NCBI GenBank assembly: GCA_027014955.1
Contig: JALWDA010000008.1
Span: 1-59,869, forward strand
Length of the DNA stretch: 59,869 nucleotides
Direction of reading: 5' to 3'
Source of the DNA: Desulfurococcales archaeon
GTDB lineage: Archaea > Thermoproteota > Thermoprotei_A > Sulfolobales > Fervidicoccaceae
The translations under genes and the position numbers were made by a program. Under the pieces are notes generated by a model. It saw only the letters and a program-made list of their open reading frames with translations. It was not told the DNA's origin and ran no database searches. The stretch's first letter is position 1; every line of letters starts with the position of its first letter. This document shows positions 48,419 through 57,304 of this stretch, piece after piece.

Positions 48419-50863
48419 TCACCCCTGGCTCGCGTTTTTCCACTCTTGGAAAGCCTTTAGGGCTTTTTCAATAAGGTCTGGCCTCTGCTCCTTTATCGCC
48501 CTCCATACACGCTCGTGGGTCATAGGTAGCTCTGTTATGGATACTCCGGTCGCCCTCTCTATCGCGTTAGCTATGGCGGGTATGACAGCTATCATGACGT
48601 TCTCGCTGAAACCACGAGCTCCGAAGGGGCCGTCAGCCTGTGGTGTTTCTAGGAACTTTATCCTTATATCGTCGGGTATGTCCTTCGCGCGGGCCACGTA
48701 GTAGAAGCTAAAGTTGGGATTAGCAACGCCCCCACTATCGTCGAAGATGAGCTCCTCGTAAAGTGCCCTACTCATTCCCATTATCAGGCCCCCTATCGCC
48801 TGCCCCTTGGCAGTCAGCGGGTTTATCAAGCGGCCTATATCATACACTTGGGTTGCCTTAAGCACCTTGATATCGCCTGTCAGGAGGTCCAGCTCCACCT
48901 CGACGGCTGTGGAGCCAAACGTGTAGAACACTGTAGCGTGCCCAGGCTCCGAGTGCCCTGTCTCGGGGTTTATGGGAAGCGCCTGGCCTGTGTCAGGGTC
49001 GAGGTAGCTTAGTATACCAGGGGAATGTATCCCACGGCCTATTATGGGTCCGCCCAGCACTTGCCCGTTGGGGAAAGTGTAACCGTTGACAATCTCGGTG
49101 AGGGGTATGCTCATCCAGGGCTCTCCCTTGACATACACTTTCCCGTCGGCAAGTTCCAGCTGGTCAGCGGGAACCTTTAGGACAGTGCTGGCTATGTCGA
49201 AAATCTGCCTTTTGGCATCCTCCACGGCCCTCAGGAGAGCCTGTCCTACGGTGAACGTGCTCCTACTACCAACGGTCTGCCAGGTGTAGGGCATCCACTC
49301 GGTGCTGTTCATCCAGGTTATGTGCACCTTGTCTAGGGGTAGGTCAAACGCCTCGGCAACAATCATTCTAAGGGCATTAACAGTGCCCTGACCATAGTTC
49401 CCCGTAGCAACAAGTATGTCAACACTGGCATCCTCGTTGAACTTAACAATCGCCGCGTCAACTGCGTTGGGAGGCTGGCTGGGACCTTTGAGGCTCATCG
49501 CGATTCCCTTGGCCCTTATCTTCCAGGGTTCCTTCGGTTGCTCGGGCTCTTTGTCCCACTCTATTAACTCTGCAGAGGTCTTCAGGACACCCTGTATGTC
49601 ACCCGCATCGGCCCTGAGGGGGGACCCGTAACCCGTTGTAGAGGTGGGATCACCGGGTCTCAGCAGGTTAATGCTCCTTATCTTAACCGGGTCCATCCTG
49701 AGCTCTCTGGCGGCCATGTCCATGAGTCTTTCCAGGACCCAGTGGTTCTCTGGGTAGCCAAATCCTCTTATGGCGGTGGTCGGGACCTTGTTTGTGTAAA
49801 TAGCTAGGCTCTCGCAGTACACGTTGGGCATATCGTAGACTCCCGTACAGGCGTAGCCTGCGGTCCTAGCCACGTTGACGGTGTAGTCAGCGAACGCACC
49901 GGTGTCGAAGAGGAACCTAACCTTGTATGCTACAATCTTGCCATCTTTACTGAACCCTATCTTGGCGTATGCCTTATAGCCTGCTATGACTGGCATGCTC
50001 CTCATTTGTTCTGCTCTCGACATGACGAGCTTTACTGGCTTGTAACCCGCTTTCTTGGAAAGCATGGCAACTAGAGGCTCTATTAGCACGCCCGCTTTAC
50101 CGCCGAAGCCTCCTCCCACATAGGGTATCCTCATCTTTATCTTCCCAACAGGCACACCCAGGCTCATAGCCATCAAGTATCTAGGCGCATAGGGCGACTG
50201 GCTGCTGGTCCATATCTCAATGTCGCCAGTGACCTTGTAGTGAGCAATGGTGTTCCAGGTTTCCATATAGGCGTGATGGAGGAAAGGCATCTTGAAGGTC
50301 TTCTCTATCACAAGGTCTGCTTTGTCGAAGCCCGCTTCCCCTTCTCCCTTTATCATCCTGAACTGGTTGGCAATGTTTGTTCCTGGAACTGGTTTGAAAG
50401 CAGGGCTTATCTTGTAATTCGCTATATCGGGATGGAGAAGCGGGGCATCGGGCTTAAGCGCCTCTTCGACATCAAACACTGCTGGAAGGGGGTCGTACTC
50501 AACCTCTACTAAATCAATGGCCTTCTCAGCCGCCTTGATGCTCTCTGCCACCACGGCGGCGACGGGATGGCCAACCCATAGGGCCTTCTCAATGGCGAGC
50601 ATATCCCTGTCTCCAACGTAAATGCCTATCCTCACGGGGAAGTCCTTACCCGTAGCGACTATCCTAACGCCTGGTACCTGCAGGGCTTTGCTGTAATCTA
50701 TGCTCTTTATCCGAGCGTGTGGCTCTGTTGATGTGACGAGCTTCGCATAAAGCATGCCGGGGAGCTCCATGTCGAACGTATAGGGTGCTGTGCCCGTGAC
50801 CTTTTCATATGAGTCGGGTGGGGGCACGGGCTTGCCAAGCACTTTGAAGGCCTGTTTGCTCAT
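48419..50863 (-). CDS. Molybdenum hydroxylase large molybdopterin subunit (xanthine dehydrogenase/CoxL superfamily)
   Basis: 814 residues. It binds the Mo-pterin: VGGGFGGKAGVLIEPLVAML, TTAIRGFGYPENHWVLERLM, QTVGSRSTFTVGQALLRAVE, and the active-site Glu region FGARGFSENVMIAVIPAIAN (usually GVGE). The active-site loop is AIRGFGYP, not the AYRCSFR of form I CO dehydrogenase, so it is not a true CODH; xanthine/purine, aldehyde or heterocycle hydroxylation are options. The first gene of the operon, it is preceded by an AT-rich TATA region (TTATTAATAATAAATT near 50920-50935 on minus). Confidence 0.92.
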   Translation of the reverse strand: MSKQAFKVLGKPVPPPDSYEKVTGTAPYTFDMELPGMLYAKLVTSTEPHARIKSIDYSKALQVPGVRIVATGKDFPVRIGIYVGDRDMLAIEKALWVGHPVAAVVAESIKAAEKAIDLVEVEYDPLPAVFDVEEALKPDAPLLHPDIANYKISPAFKPVPGTNIANQFRMIKGEGEAGFDKADLVIEKTFKMPFLHHAYMETWNTIAHYKVTGDIEIWTSSQSPYAPRYLMAMSLGVPVGKIKMRIPYVGGGFGGKAGVLIEPLVAMLSKKAGYKPVKLVMSRAEQMRSMPVIAGYKAYAKIGFSKDGKIVAYKVRFLFDTGAFADYTVNVARTAGYACTGVYDMPNVYCESLAIYTNKVPTTAIRGFGYPENHWVLERLMDMAARELRMDPVKIRSINLLRPGDPTSTTGYGSPLRADAGDIQGVLKTSAELIEWDKEPEQPKEPWKIRAKGIAMSLKGPSQPPNAVDAAIVKFNEDASVDILVATGNYGQGTVNALRMIVAEAFDLPLDKVHITWMNSTEWMPYTWQTVGSRSTFTVGQALLRAVEDAKRQIFDIASTVLKVPADQLELADGKVYVKGEPWMSIPLTEIVNGYTFPNGQVLGGPIIGRGIHSPGILSYLDPDTGQALPINPETGHSEPGHATVFYTFGSTAVEVELDLLTGDIKVLKATQVYDIGRLINPLTAKGQAIGGLIMGMSRALYEELIFDDSGGVANPNFSFYYVARAKDIPDDIRIKFLETPQADGPFGARGFSENVMIAVIPAIANAIERATGVSITELPMTHERVWRAIKEQRPDLIEKALKAFQEWKNASQG

Positions 50864-51012
50864 GATAACACGCTCTGTGTGGTTTCACAATCTTTTGTGC
50901 AGAAGTTATTGACAATGATAATTTATTATTAATAAAATCAAAAATTTCTTTCGCCCTGTTTTTTGAAACAACCATTAAAACCGCGAACTTAAAACAATCA
51001 CATTAAAACAGC

Positions 51013-51300
51013 CTACCCCCCTCCTTCAACCTCGTATATATCAATAGTATCGAAGACGACAGAATCCTCAGATCCCAGCTTGGCATCCAAGCCTCCCCTG
51101 AAAACAGCCGCTTCCCCATTAATAAGTACCAATACACCGGGCCTTAGCGAACCCCTTTCATCAACTATGGCATTAACACGCTCACCCAAAATTTTTCTAA
51201 GCCCCTCTAGAAGCTCCTTCAAGGTCGAGGCCTTCTCTACTTCAACCTCCTTTAACCCGAGGTTATCGGCCAGCCTACCGTAGAACCTCACCCTAACCAT
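51013..51300 (-). CDS. MoaD/ThiS-family sulfur carrier
   Basis: About 95 residues with the ubiquitin-like pattern MVRVRFYGRLADNLGLKEVE and a C-terminal Gly-Gly-Gly after YEVE, which is adenylated and thiocarboxylated to supply the dithiolene sulfur of molybdopterin. It sits upstream of the large hydroxylase subunit on the same strand, with a 149-nt promoter-containing gap, so it would help mature the Mo enzyme. ATG 51300 is the start (track 51312). Confidence 0.85.
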   Translation of the reverse strand: MVRVRFYGRLADNLGLKEVEVEKASTLKELLEGLRKILGERVNAIVDERGSLRPGVLVLINGEAAVFRGGLDAKLGSEDSVVFDTIDIYEVEGGG

Positions 51301-51326
51301 TGCAACCACCATGCGGACTAGTTCAA

Positions 51327-51380
51327 GAATTCACTCGAATTCAACGTGGTCCATCAGGGAGTCCACCACTATATATTTGC
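51327..51380. promoter_or_regulatory. Divergent promoter region between moaD and the DUF711 gene
   Basis: CACTATATATTTGCC at 51367-51381 is a TATA-like element for the plus-strand gene and reads AAATATATAGT on minus for moaD. Nearby, GAATTC occurs twice, 4 nt apart (51327-51342), making a nested palindrome that may be an operator. Confidence 0.35.
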
Positions 51381-51412
51381 CCGCGAGCCGAATAAGTCTT
51401 GGGAGATTGGGA

Positions 51413-52576
51413 ATGTCAGGAGAAAAGAGCCCTACTATAAGGACGATAACATTACACGTTCCATCAGAGCGTAACGACTGGATAAGTATTAGTAGCATCG
51501 AAGAAGCTGTAGATGCCCTCTCTATGCTCAAAAAATCCCTAGAGGAAAAAGGATACACGGTTTGGAGTACCCGAATCGTACTCCCTCCTCCCCCTCAAGG
51601 CGTGAGCATAGACAGGATACTCGATATACGCGATAAAATCGATAGAGGCGTATTCATTGCGGTTGGAGGATTCTATGATAACGACCCTCGGATTAGTAGG
51701 TTGAACGAGATCGCGTCTAATGACATGTTCTCCTACATTGCTGTAAAAGACCACGCCAACTTAGACGACTTGGCCTTCACTCTGTTAAGATGGAGCCTCG
51801 ACACTCCCCACATAATGGTTCGCATTGCCCTCGAGTTCAAGGGGAATAGGGAGTTCCTAACACCATACTTCCCCATAACAGCTACCCCCAGTCACCTGCA
51901 GGAACCAGTGTACACAATAGCGCTCCTCTATCCTAACTGGATCATTGATAACATGAAAGAACCCAGTGTCTCTGAGTTCTCAAACGCTGTGAGGAGGGCT
52001 GTGGACAGGGTGAATCGTGACGCGGAACTCGTGGCCAGTGAACAAAGTATTCCTTTTGCAGGTATAGATGCGTCTCTGAGTCCGTGGATGAGCGACTCGG
52101 TTGCGAGGCTATTGGAGCTTGTTGGTAGGTGTAGTTTAGAGTCCTACGACTGCATACCTATACTATATTCGGTGAATAGTGTATTGAATACTGCGGGTAA
52201 AGTTGGGTTCAATGAGGTCATGCTGCCCGTCGGTGAGGATGATTATCTCAAAGAAAAAGCGCAAGAGGGAACGCTGACCCTAGAAGACTTGGTGCATTTA
52301 ACGCCATATTGCCTCGCTGGCCTGGATATGGTGGCGCTCACACTTACTGCGAGCCAGTTGCACTCCCTGTTTAAGACGCTTCACCTTATTGCTATGATGA
52401 AGAACAGGGAACTTGGATTCAGAGGCATAATGTTGCCGCCCGACTACCCGGATGAGGGGATTAAGCTTGAGCGTTTCGGCTTCATACCGGTTGTTAAACT
52501 GAAAAGTGAAACGATAAGAAAATCCGGTGAGGAAAAACGGAGATATGAAAGTCATGGTCCCCTAATTATCCCCTAG
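51413..52576 (+). CDS. DUF711 (PFL/UPF0210-like) family protein
   Basis: About 387 residues. IRTITLHVP at the start, EEAVDALSMLKKSLEEKGYT, the central PFAGIDASLSPWMSDSVARL (family: GiDxSLAP), and LTPYCLAGLDMVALT mark DUF711. The biochemical role is not established; members often lie near metabolic enzymes. ATG 51413 is preferred to the long ORF from 51311. It lies between moaD and coxG and convergent to coxG, so a link with the Mo hydroxylase is possible. Confidence 0.75.
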   Translation: MSGEKSPTIRTITLHVPSERNDWISISSIEEAVDALSMLKKSLEEKGYTVWSTRIVLPPPPQGVSIDRILDIRDKIDRGVFIAVGGFYDNDPRISRLNEIASNDMFSYIAVKDHANLDDLAFTLLRWSLDTPHIMVRIALEFKGNREFLTPYFPITATPSHLQEPVYTIALLYPNWIIDNMKEPSVSEFSNAVRRAVDRVNRDAELVASEQSIPFAGIDASLSPWMSDSVARLLELVGRCSLESYDCIPILYSVNSVLNTAGKVGFNEVMLPVGEDDYLKEKAQEGTLTLEDLVHLTPYCLAGLDMVALTLTASQLHSLFKTLHLIAMMKNRELGFRGIMLPPDYPDEGIKLERFGFIPVVKLKSETIRKSGEEKRRYESHGPLIIP

Positions 52577-52577
52577 G

Positions 52578-53024
52578 CTAGGAGACGGCTTTCTTTTCTA
52601 TACACTGGAACATCTCGTCTAGCAGGTTCTTTGTTACATTCTCTATGATTCCCTTGCCTAGTGCAGCAAGCATGCCTGACAGTTTGGCTACGGCCCTGTA
52701 GTCAAGTCTCGTCTTACCCTCACCAGCATCGCTCAGGTATACGTTCGCGACTGCGTCGAAGCTGTTCCCCATGCTCCGCCCCTTCATAGTGACTTTGTAT
52801 TCCTCGTTCTTCTTAACCTCATCTATCTTGCCCTCAACCTTGAAAGTACCAGATATCATGCCCACCTTAACCTTGACCTTCGACTTGAACTCGTTTCCAG
52901 AAAGCTCGTAAGACTGTATGCCGGGGACACACTCTACGACCCTCTCTGGGTTGGAGAGGAGGCTTCCCACGGTTTCTCTTGGAGCATTTATCTCTATACT
53001 ACCCGTAATCTCCAAGGAGAACAC
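52578..53024 (-). CDS. CoxG-family SRPBCC protein
   Basis: 148 residues of the START/SRPBCC fold as in CoxG: EITGSIEINAPRETVGSLLS, NPERVVECVPGIQSYEL, and VKVGMISGTFKVEGKI. In carboxydotrophs CoxG recruits CODH to the membrane; CoxG paralogues also accompany other molybdenum hydroxylases. It lies in the neighbourhood of the hydroxylase operon on the same strand, its 3' end 1 nt from the DUF711 stop. Confidence 0.88.
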   Translation of the reverse strand: MFSLEITGSIEINAPRETVGSLLSNPERVVECVPGIQSYELSGNEFKSKVKVKVGMISGTFKVEGKIDEVKKNEEYKVTMKGRSMGNSFDAVANVYLSDAGEGKTRLDYRAVAKLSGMLAALGKGIIENVTKNLLDEMFQCIEKKAVS

Positions 53025-53139
53025 CCCCCATAGCCAGGAAACCCATTATTTGAGAGAACTCCGGGTTCTCTGGCAGGTTCCTATTGTTTAATATTTTGTA
53101 TTTTTTAGTTAATTAAAACTGTGAATATGCGCGCGGGAA

Positions 53140-53166
53140 TAATTTAAATAAGTGACAGAGAGTCAC
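53140..53166 (+). promoter_or_regulatory. ABC operon promoter with GTGAC-AGAGA-GTCAC inverted repeat
   Basis: AATTTAAATAAG (53140-53151) is TATA-like; the repeat at 53152-53166 follows it directly and precedes the ATG at 53186 by 19 nt, so a bound protein would block initiation. Confidence 0.4.
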
Positions 53167-53185
53167 CTCCCCTAAATAGGCGGCA

Positions 53186-54265
53186 ATGAAACGGCCAGTC
53201 TTTCAAACTCCTGGGGGAAGTGAAAGGCTGATGAGGGGGGTCGAAGTAAGGCTGGAGAATATCAGTAAAAGGTACGGCAACACAGTTGCACTCAAAGATG
53301 TAAGCCTAAACGTGCCCCGTGGGAGCCTATTTACAGTCCTGGGACCATCAGGATGCGGCAAATCAACCCTCCTGGGCATAGTAGCGGGCTTCATCGAGCC
53401 AGACGAGGGCCATGTGTTTTTCGACGGAGCAGACGTAACTGGCTTGCCCCCTCAAAAAAGGAATGTTGGCATGGTCTTCCAAGACCTGGCCCTCTTCCCC
53501 CATATGAGTGTGTTTGAAAACATCGCGTTCGGCCTCAGGGTTAGAGGAGAACCCGAGCAAGCTATAAGGGAAAAGGTAAAGAGTGTTATGGAGCTTGTCC
53601 GCCTAGACTTCCAAGAGTATGCTGGCAGGATGCCCCACCAGCTCAGCGGAGGCCAGCAGCAGAGGGTCGCCCTAGCCCGTGCATTGGCTATAGAGCCACG
53701 TGTGCTTCTTCTAGACGAGCCTCTAAGCCATGTTGACTACAGTGTGAAAATTCTTCTCTTGGAGGAGCTCAAAAGGATACAAAGGGAGGCCAAGGTCACC
53801 ACGCTTTACGTTACACATGACCAGTCTGAAGCCATGTATCTCGCAGACTACCTTGCTGTCATGAACTATGGGACGCTGGAGCAGGTAGGGAGACCTGAGG
53901 AGATATACGACAGCCCTGTATCAGAGTTTGTGGCCCGATTCTTCGGGGATATTAACATCTTCCCAGGAGAGGTTGCCGGTCTTGGGGGAGCGTCCAAGAT
54001 TGGCGTCCGCCTCGAACGAACCATGCTATCCAAAACGGAGCCGCGTGTAGGAAACGGTATAGTCGGTTACATGAGTGGGAGGATTGTGGAAAAAATTTTC
54101 CAGGGACCCCACGTACTTCTCAAGCTAGAGACTGACTACGGTAGCGCTAAGGCACTTCTCCCCAGAGCCGAGTCTTCCCATTACAACGTTGGTGACAGAG
54201 TGTTTATCCTAGTACCCAGGACGGGTCTAATAGTCTTCAGACAGAGGGGAAGTGGTAGGTATTGA
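53186..54265 (+). CDS. ABC transporter ATP-binding protein (PotA/FbpC-like)
   Basis: 359 residues. ABC motifs: Walker A GPSGCGKSTLLG, Q-loop MVFQDLALFPHM, signature LSGGQQQRVALARALA, Walker B VLLLDEPLSHVD and the His switch VTHDQ. The C-terminal 110 residues form a TOBE-type domain. It energises import with the two permeases that follow. An internal ATG at 53231 (RGVEVRLENIS) is a possible later start. It is translationally coupled to the first permease (ATTGA). Confidence 0.93.
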   Translation: MKRPVFQTPGGSERLMRGVEVRLENISKRYGNTVALKDVSLNVPRGSLFTVLGPSGCGKSTLLGIVAGFIEPDEGHVFFDGADVTGLPPQKRNVGMVFQDLALFPHMSVFENIAFGLRVRGEPEQAIREKVKSVMELVRLDFQEYAGRMPHQLSGGQQQRVALARALAIEPRVLLLDEPLSHVDYSVKILLLEELKRIQREAKVTTLYVTHDQSEAMYLADYLAVMNYGTLEQVGRPEEIYDSPVSEFVARFFGDINIFPGEVAGLGGASKIGVRLERTMLSKTEPRVGNGIVGYMSGRIVEKIFQGPHVLLKLETDYGSAKALLPRAESSHYNVGDRVFILVPRTGLIVFRQRGSGRY

Positions 54266-55044
54266 AAAGGGGTGTCCGTGCCTATTTTGTCCCCGCGGTC
54301 GTGTTCTTGGCAGTTTTCTTCTATCTTCCCTTTGCAATACTTCTCTTATATAGCATCACAGTACCCGAGGGCGGCTTTACCCTTACTAACTATATAGACA
54401 TATTCATAAGCAGGTTCTACTTACAGGTCATGGGCTACAGTATTCTAATAGCTGTTCTTACGACATTTTTCACCCTTGTCGTGGCCTATCCGGTCGCCTA
54501 CTACATTGTGTTCAAGGCTCCTCAGTCCGTTAAACCGGTGATAATAACGCTAATGATAGCGCCCTTTTGGATAGACTTCCTGCTCAGGGCTTACTCTATA
54601 AAAGTGCTTATAGAGCCCCTGGGGATGAGGGAGGGGTTCACCACACTCGTCTATGGGATGGTTTACGACTTCTTCCCCTTCATGCTACTCCCCCTATATG
54701 CGGGCATGTCATCTGTCCCCCCATCGCTGTTGCTAAGTGCTAGGGTCTACGGTGCAGGGGGGTTCCACATACTGACTAGGGTCCTCATACCCCTTACCTC
54801 TAGCTCTGTTCTAGCGGGGAGCCTCCTAGTCTTCTTGATGAGCTTTACAGAATTTGTCATACCCGCTCTCCTCGGGGGAGTTGAAGGGTACACGATAGGG
54901 TATGCCGTCTACGACCTCTTCTTCAAGTACAGGGACATCTACAGGGGCAGTGCCCTTTCTATTATACTATCGCTTGGAGCCCTGCTCGGCGCCATAATGC
55001 TTTCGAGGAGGGTCAAGATTGTGCAGAAGATGCTCTCCGAGTAA
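54262..55044 (+). CDS. ABC transporter permease (PotB-like)
   Basis: 260 residues with six TM helices. The N-terminal VVFLAVFFYLPFAILLLYS and the cytoplasmic EAA-like loop ARVYGAGGFHILTRVLIPLT identify a binding-protein-dependent permease of the spermidine/putrescine or thiamine/iron class. TTG start overlapping the ATPase stop; overlaps the next permease by 26 nt. Confidence 0.9.
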   Translation: MKRGVRAYFVPAVVFLAVFFYLPFAILLLYSITVPEGGFTLTNYIDIFISRFYLQVMGYSILIAVLTTFFTLVVAYPVAYYIVFKAPQSVKPVIITLMIAPFWIDFLLRAYSIKVLIEPLGMREGFTTLVYGMVYDFFPFMLLPLYAGMSSVPPSLLLSARVYGAGGFHILTRVLIPLTSSSVLAGSLLVFLMSFTEFVIPALLGGVEGYTIGYAVYDLFFKYRDIYRGSALSIILSLGALLGAIMLSRRVKIVQKMLSE

Positions 55045-55828
55045 TCTAATATGGCACGTCTACATATTGGCAGTCCTAGTATTTCTATACGCACCTATAG
55101 CTGTACTCATATTGTTCAGCTTCAACGAGTCCAAGTACATGACTCATCTCACAGGATTTACACTAGAGTGGTATACTCGGCTTGTCGAAAACGTGAGGAT
55201 TCTTAAAGCTTTGGAAAACTCTGTGAGCATAGCCATAGTATCCGCTGTTATCTCTACACTTCTAGGTATGCTAGCTGCGTATTCAGTCCGGAGAGCACCA
55301 TATCTAAGCCTGAAGCTGGACACATTAATGGTCCCCCCTATTGTGATACCCGAGGTGGCTGAGGCAGTTAGCCTCATGATGTTCTTCTACATGGTGGGCG
55401 CAGAGTACGGCTGGCTTACAGTGTTTATCGGCCATACCGCTTTCAACATAAGCTATGCCTACGTGACTATAAAGGGCCAAATTCACAGCATCAGCCCCAA
55501 CATAGAGAAAATAGCTCAAAGTCTTGGGGCAGGCTCGTTCGCCGTGTTTAGAAGGATAGTTATCCCACTACTGACTCCAGCCTTGACGGCAAGCCTTCTC
55601 GTCACATTCATAACAAGTTTCAGCGATTTCGTTAAAACGGTGTTCACCACCGGCCCAGGCTTTGAGACCCTGCCCCTATACGTCTGGCGGGTAGCGGTTC
55701 GTGGTAGGGCCACTCCAGAGCTAAACGCCCTAGCTACTCTCATGATCCTTGTATCACTTGTTATCTCAATATATTATACAAGGAGAATAATAACCAAGTT
55801 GGGCGAATCCTATCAAAAACAAGGCTAG
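55019..55828 (+). CDS. ABC transporter permease (PotC-like)
   Basis: 269 residues with six TM helices. LAVLVFLYAPIAVLILFSFNE at the N-terminus is PotC-like, and the EAA loop is IAQSLGAGSFAVFRRIVIPLL. The start TTG 55019 lies inside the previous gene, giving a 26-nt overlap; the sequence MCRRCSPSN before the first helix is unusual, so a later start is possible. No binding-protein gene follows on this strand; it is convergent on the other strand. Confidence 0.88.
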   Translation: MCRRCSPSNLIWHVYILAVLVFLYAPIAVLILFSFNESKYMTHLTGFTLEWYTRLVENVRILKALENSVSIAIVSAVISTLLGMLAAYSVRRAPYLSLKLDTLMVPPIVIPEVAEAVSLMMFFYMVGAEYGWLTVFIGHTAFNISYAYVTIKGQIHSISPNIEKIAQSLGAGSFAVFRRIVIPLLTPALTASLLVTFITSFSDFVKTVFTTGPGFETLPLYVWRVAVRGRATPELNALATLMILVSLVISIYYTRRIITKLGESYQKQG

Positions 55829-55903
55829 TTGGTTAAGACGTAAATAATGGCTGGAATCAAGCACTCCAAAAGGCGGGTAATAGGCTGGGGAAATCATGTA
55901 GGA

Positions 55904-57166
55904 CTAGGCATTCTTAGACTTGCTCTTCTTATACGATATGTACACAGCACCTCCGAGTATCGAAGCTAGTAGACCCCCGCCAACGATTGCCACTTCTCGC
56001 GATATCCCACCAACGCCCTCGTCTCCGCCACCCACTATGACTCGTTTCCTTATCTCTTCTAGAACTCTCAGCCCCTCCTGGTCCAGTGGGTAAGTGTTCC
56101 TGAGCTTAGACGCTATTGAGGGCGGTGGCAGGATTGCAGGGTTACCTAGAAGTTCAATCGGCTCGACATCTATCAAGCCTTCTTCGTACGCCTCTTCAAG
56201 GCCTTTTTCTATAAGCTCGTTCCTAAGAGGCACGGGGTAGTATGTGTACGCCATGTTGACAGCGGCATTCAGCGGGTCTAGTACAAAGTTTATCCACAAA
56301 TATGCCGCTTCGAGGTTCCTTGCATCACGTGGTATGACTATGTAGTCCCCCCACTTTAGCCCGCCCTCTCTTTCGGGGATGACGTACTCTACTTTCGGGT
56401 TCTCCTCCTGGGCGGTCAGTATATCACCGCTCCAAGCCTGTGCAACTGCCAGGCGGTTCCCGGCAAGCTCAGGTATGTACTTGCTAGCTCCATAGTATCC
56501 TGCTAGGTAGGGCTTCTGCCTTATTAGTATCCTAGAAATATCTTCAACATTTTCCATAGACCAGCTCTCCCCCTTGCTGGGGTCAAGGCCCAGGTAAAGC
56601 ATTGTAACGGCGACAACCTCTACAAACTCTTCCAACATGCTTATCCTGCCCTTGTACTTCTCGAGGAATCGCTCGTCCTCTAGAACCTTACCCCAGCTAT
56701 CGATGTTTTCAGCTACAAGGTTCCTGTTAACACCCAGACCTGTTGTCCCCCACATGTAGGGCACGCTGTGCTCGAGCCCCGGGTCTTGTGGGATACTGAT
56801 GAAGCCAGGGTCCAGATTGGCTAGGTTGGGTAACCTGTTCTTTTCCATCTTCCTGACAAGACCCTGGGATATGGCGTCTTTGAGATAGCTGTCTGTTAGT
56901 ATGATAATGTCATAGCCTCCCCCACCCACCTGTAGTTTTGCCCAAGCTTCTTCAGCAGCCTCGTATTCATCGTAGATAACCTGGAACCCATATTGCTCGG
57001 AGAACCACTCGTTTATACGGGGGTCTATGTAATAACTGTAATTATATATACGGAGCTCCTCTTTCTGAGCGAGAGCCTTGCTCAGATATCTCCCAGCTGA
57101 AAGAGGTAGTCCAGCGATGACCGCTGCAGTCAGCCCTGTCTTTATGAGTTCCCTCCTCGTAACCAT
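55904..57166 (-). CDS. Extracellular spermidine/putrescine-type binding protein (PotD-like), Tat-type signal and C-terminal anchor
   Basis: About 420 residues. The N-terminus TRRELIKTGLTAAVIAGLPL is a twin-arginine signal. The mature part starts EELRIYNYSYYIDPRINEWF and has YDIIILTDSYLKDAISQGLV, PYMWGTTGLGVNRN and LAVAQAWSGDILTAQEE, all as in PotD/PotF. The C-terminus ends with GVGGISREVAIVGGG, a hydrophobic helix and a basic tail, an anchor typical of archaeal binding proteins. ATG 57166 has GGAGAG 5 nt upstream. It is transcribed towards its presumed partners potABC. A polyamine ligand is a family inference. Confidence 0.88.
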   Translation of the reverse strand: MVTRRELIKTGLTAAVIAGLPLSAGRYLSKALAQKEELRIYNYSYYIDPRINEWFSEQYGFQVIYDEYEAAEEAWAKLQVGGGGYDIIILTDSYLKDAISQGLVRKMEKNRLPNLANLDPGFISIPQDPGLEHSVPYMWGTTGLGVNRNLVAENIDSWGKVLEDERFLEKYKGRISMLEEFVEVVAVTMLYLGLDPSKGESWSMENVEDISRILIRQKPYLAGYYGASKYIPELAGNRLAVAQAWSGDILTAQEENPKVEYVIPEREGGLKWGDYIVIPRDARNLEAAYLWINFVLDPLNAAVNMAYTYYPVPLRNELIEKGLEEAYEEGLIDVEPIELLGNPAILPPPSIASKLRNTYPLDQEGLRVLEEIRKRVIVGGGDEGVGGISREVAIVGGGLLASILGGAVYISYKKSKSKNA

Positions 57167-57304
57167 GGTGACTCTCCTCTTTCCCTTGTGGTAGGGTTTC
57201 AACTATTGTGATAATAAGAATATTGATTGCGCTGAGGTCTCCTTCAACGATGTGGCAAAACCGTAATTATTCTCTACAGGAAACACACTTCAATACCCCT
57301 CGCA

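Noticed and set aside
48419-50863. Carbon monoxide dehydrogenase (form I CoxL)
   Set aside because: The large subunit has AIRGFGYP at the active-site loop in place of AYRCSFR, so CO oxidation is not supported; kept as a generic molybdenum hydroxylase.
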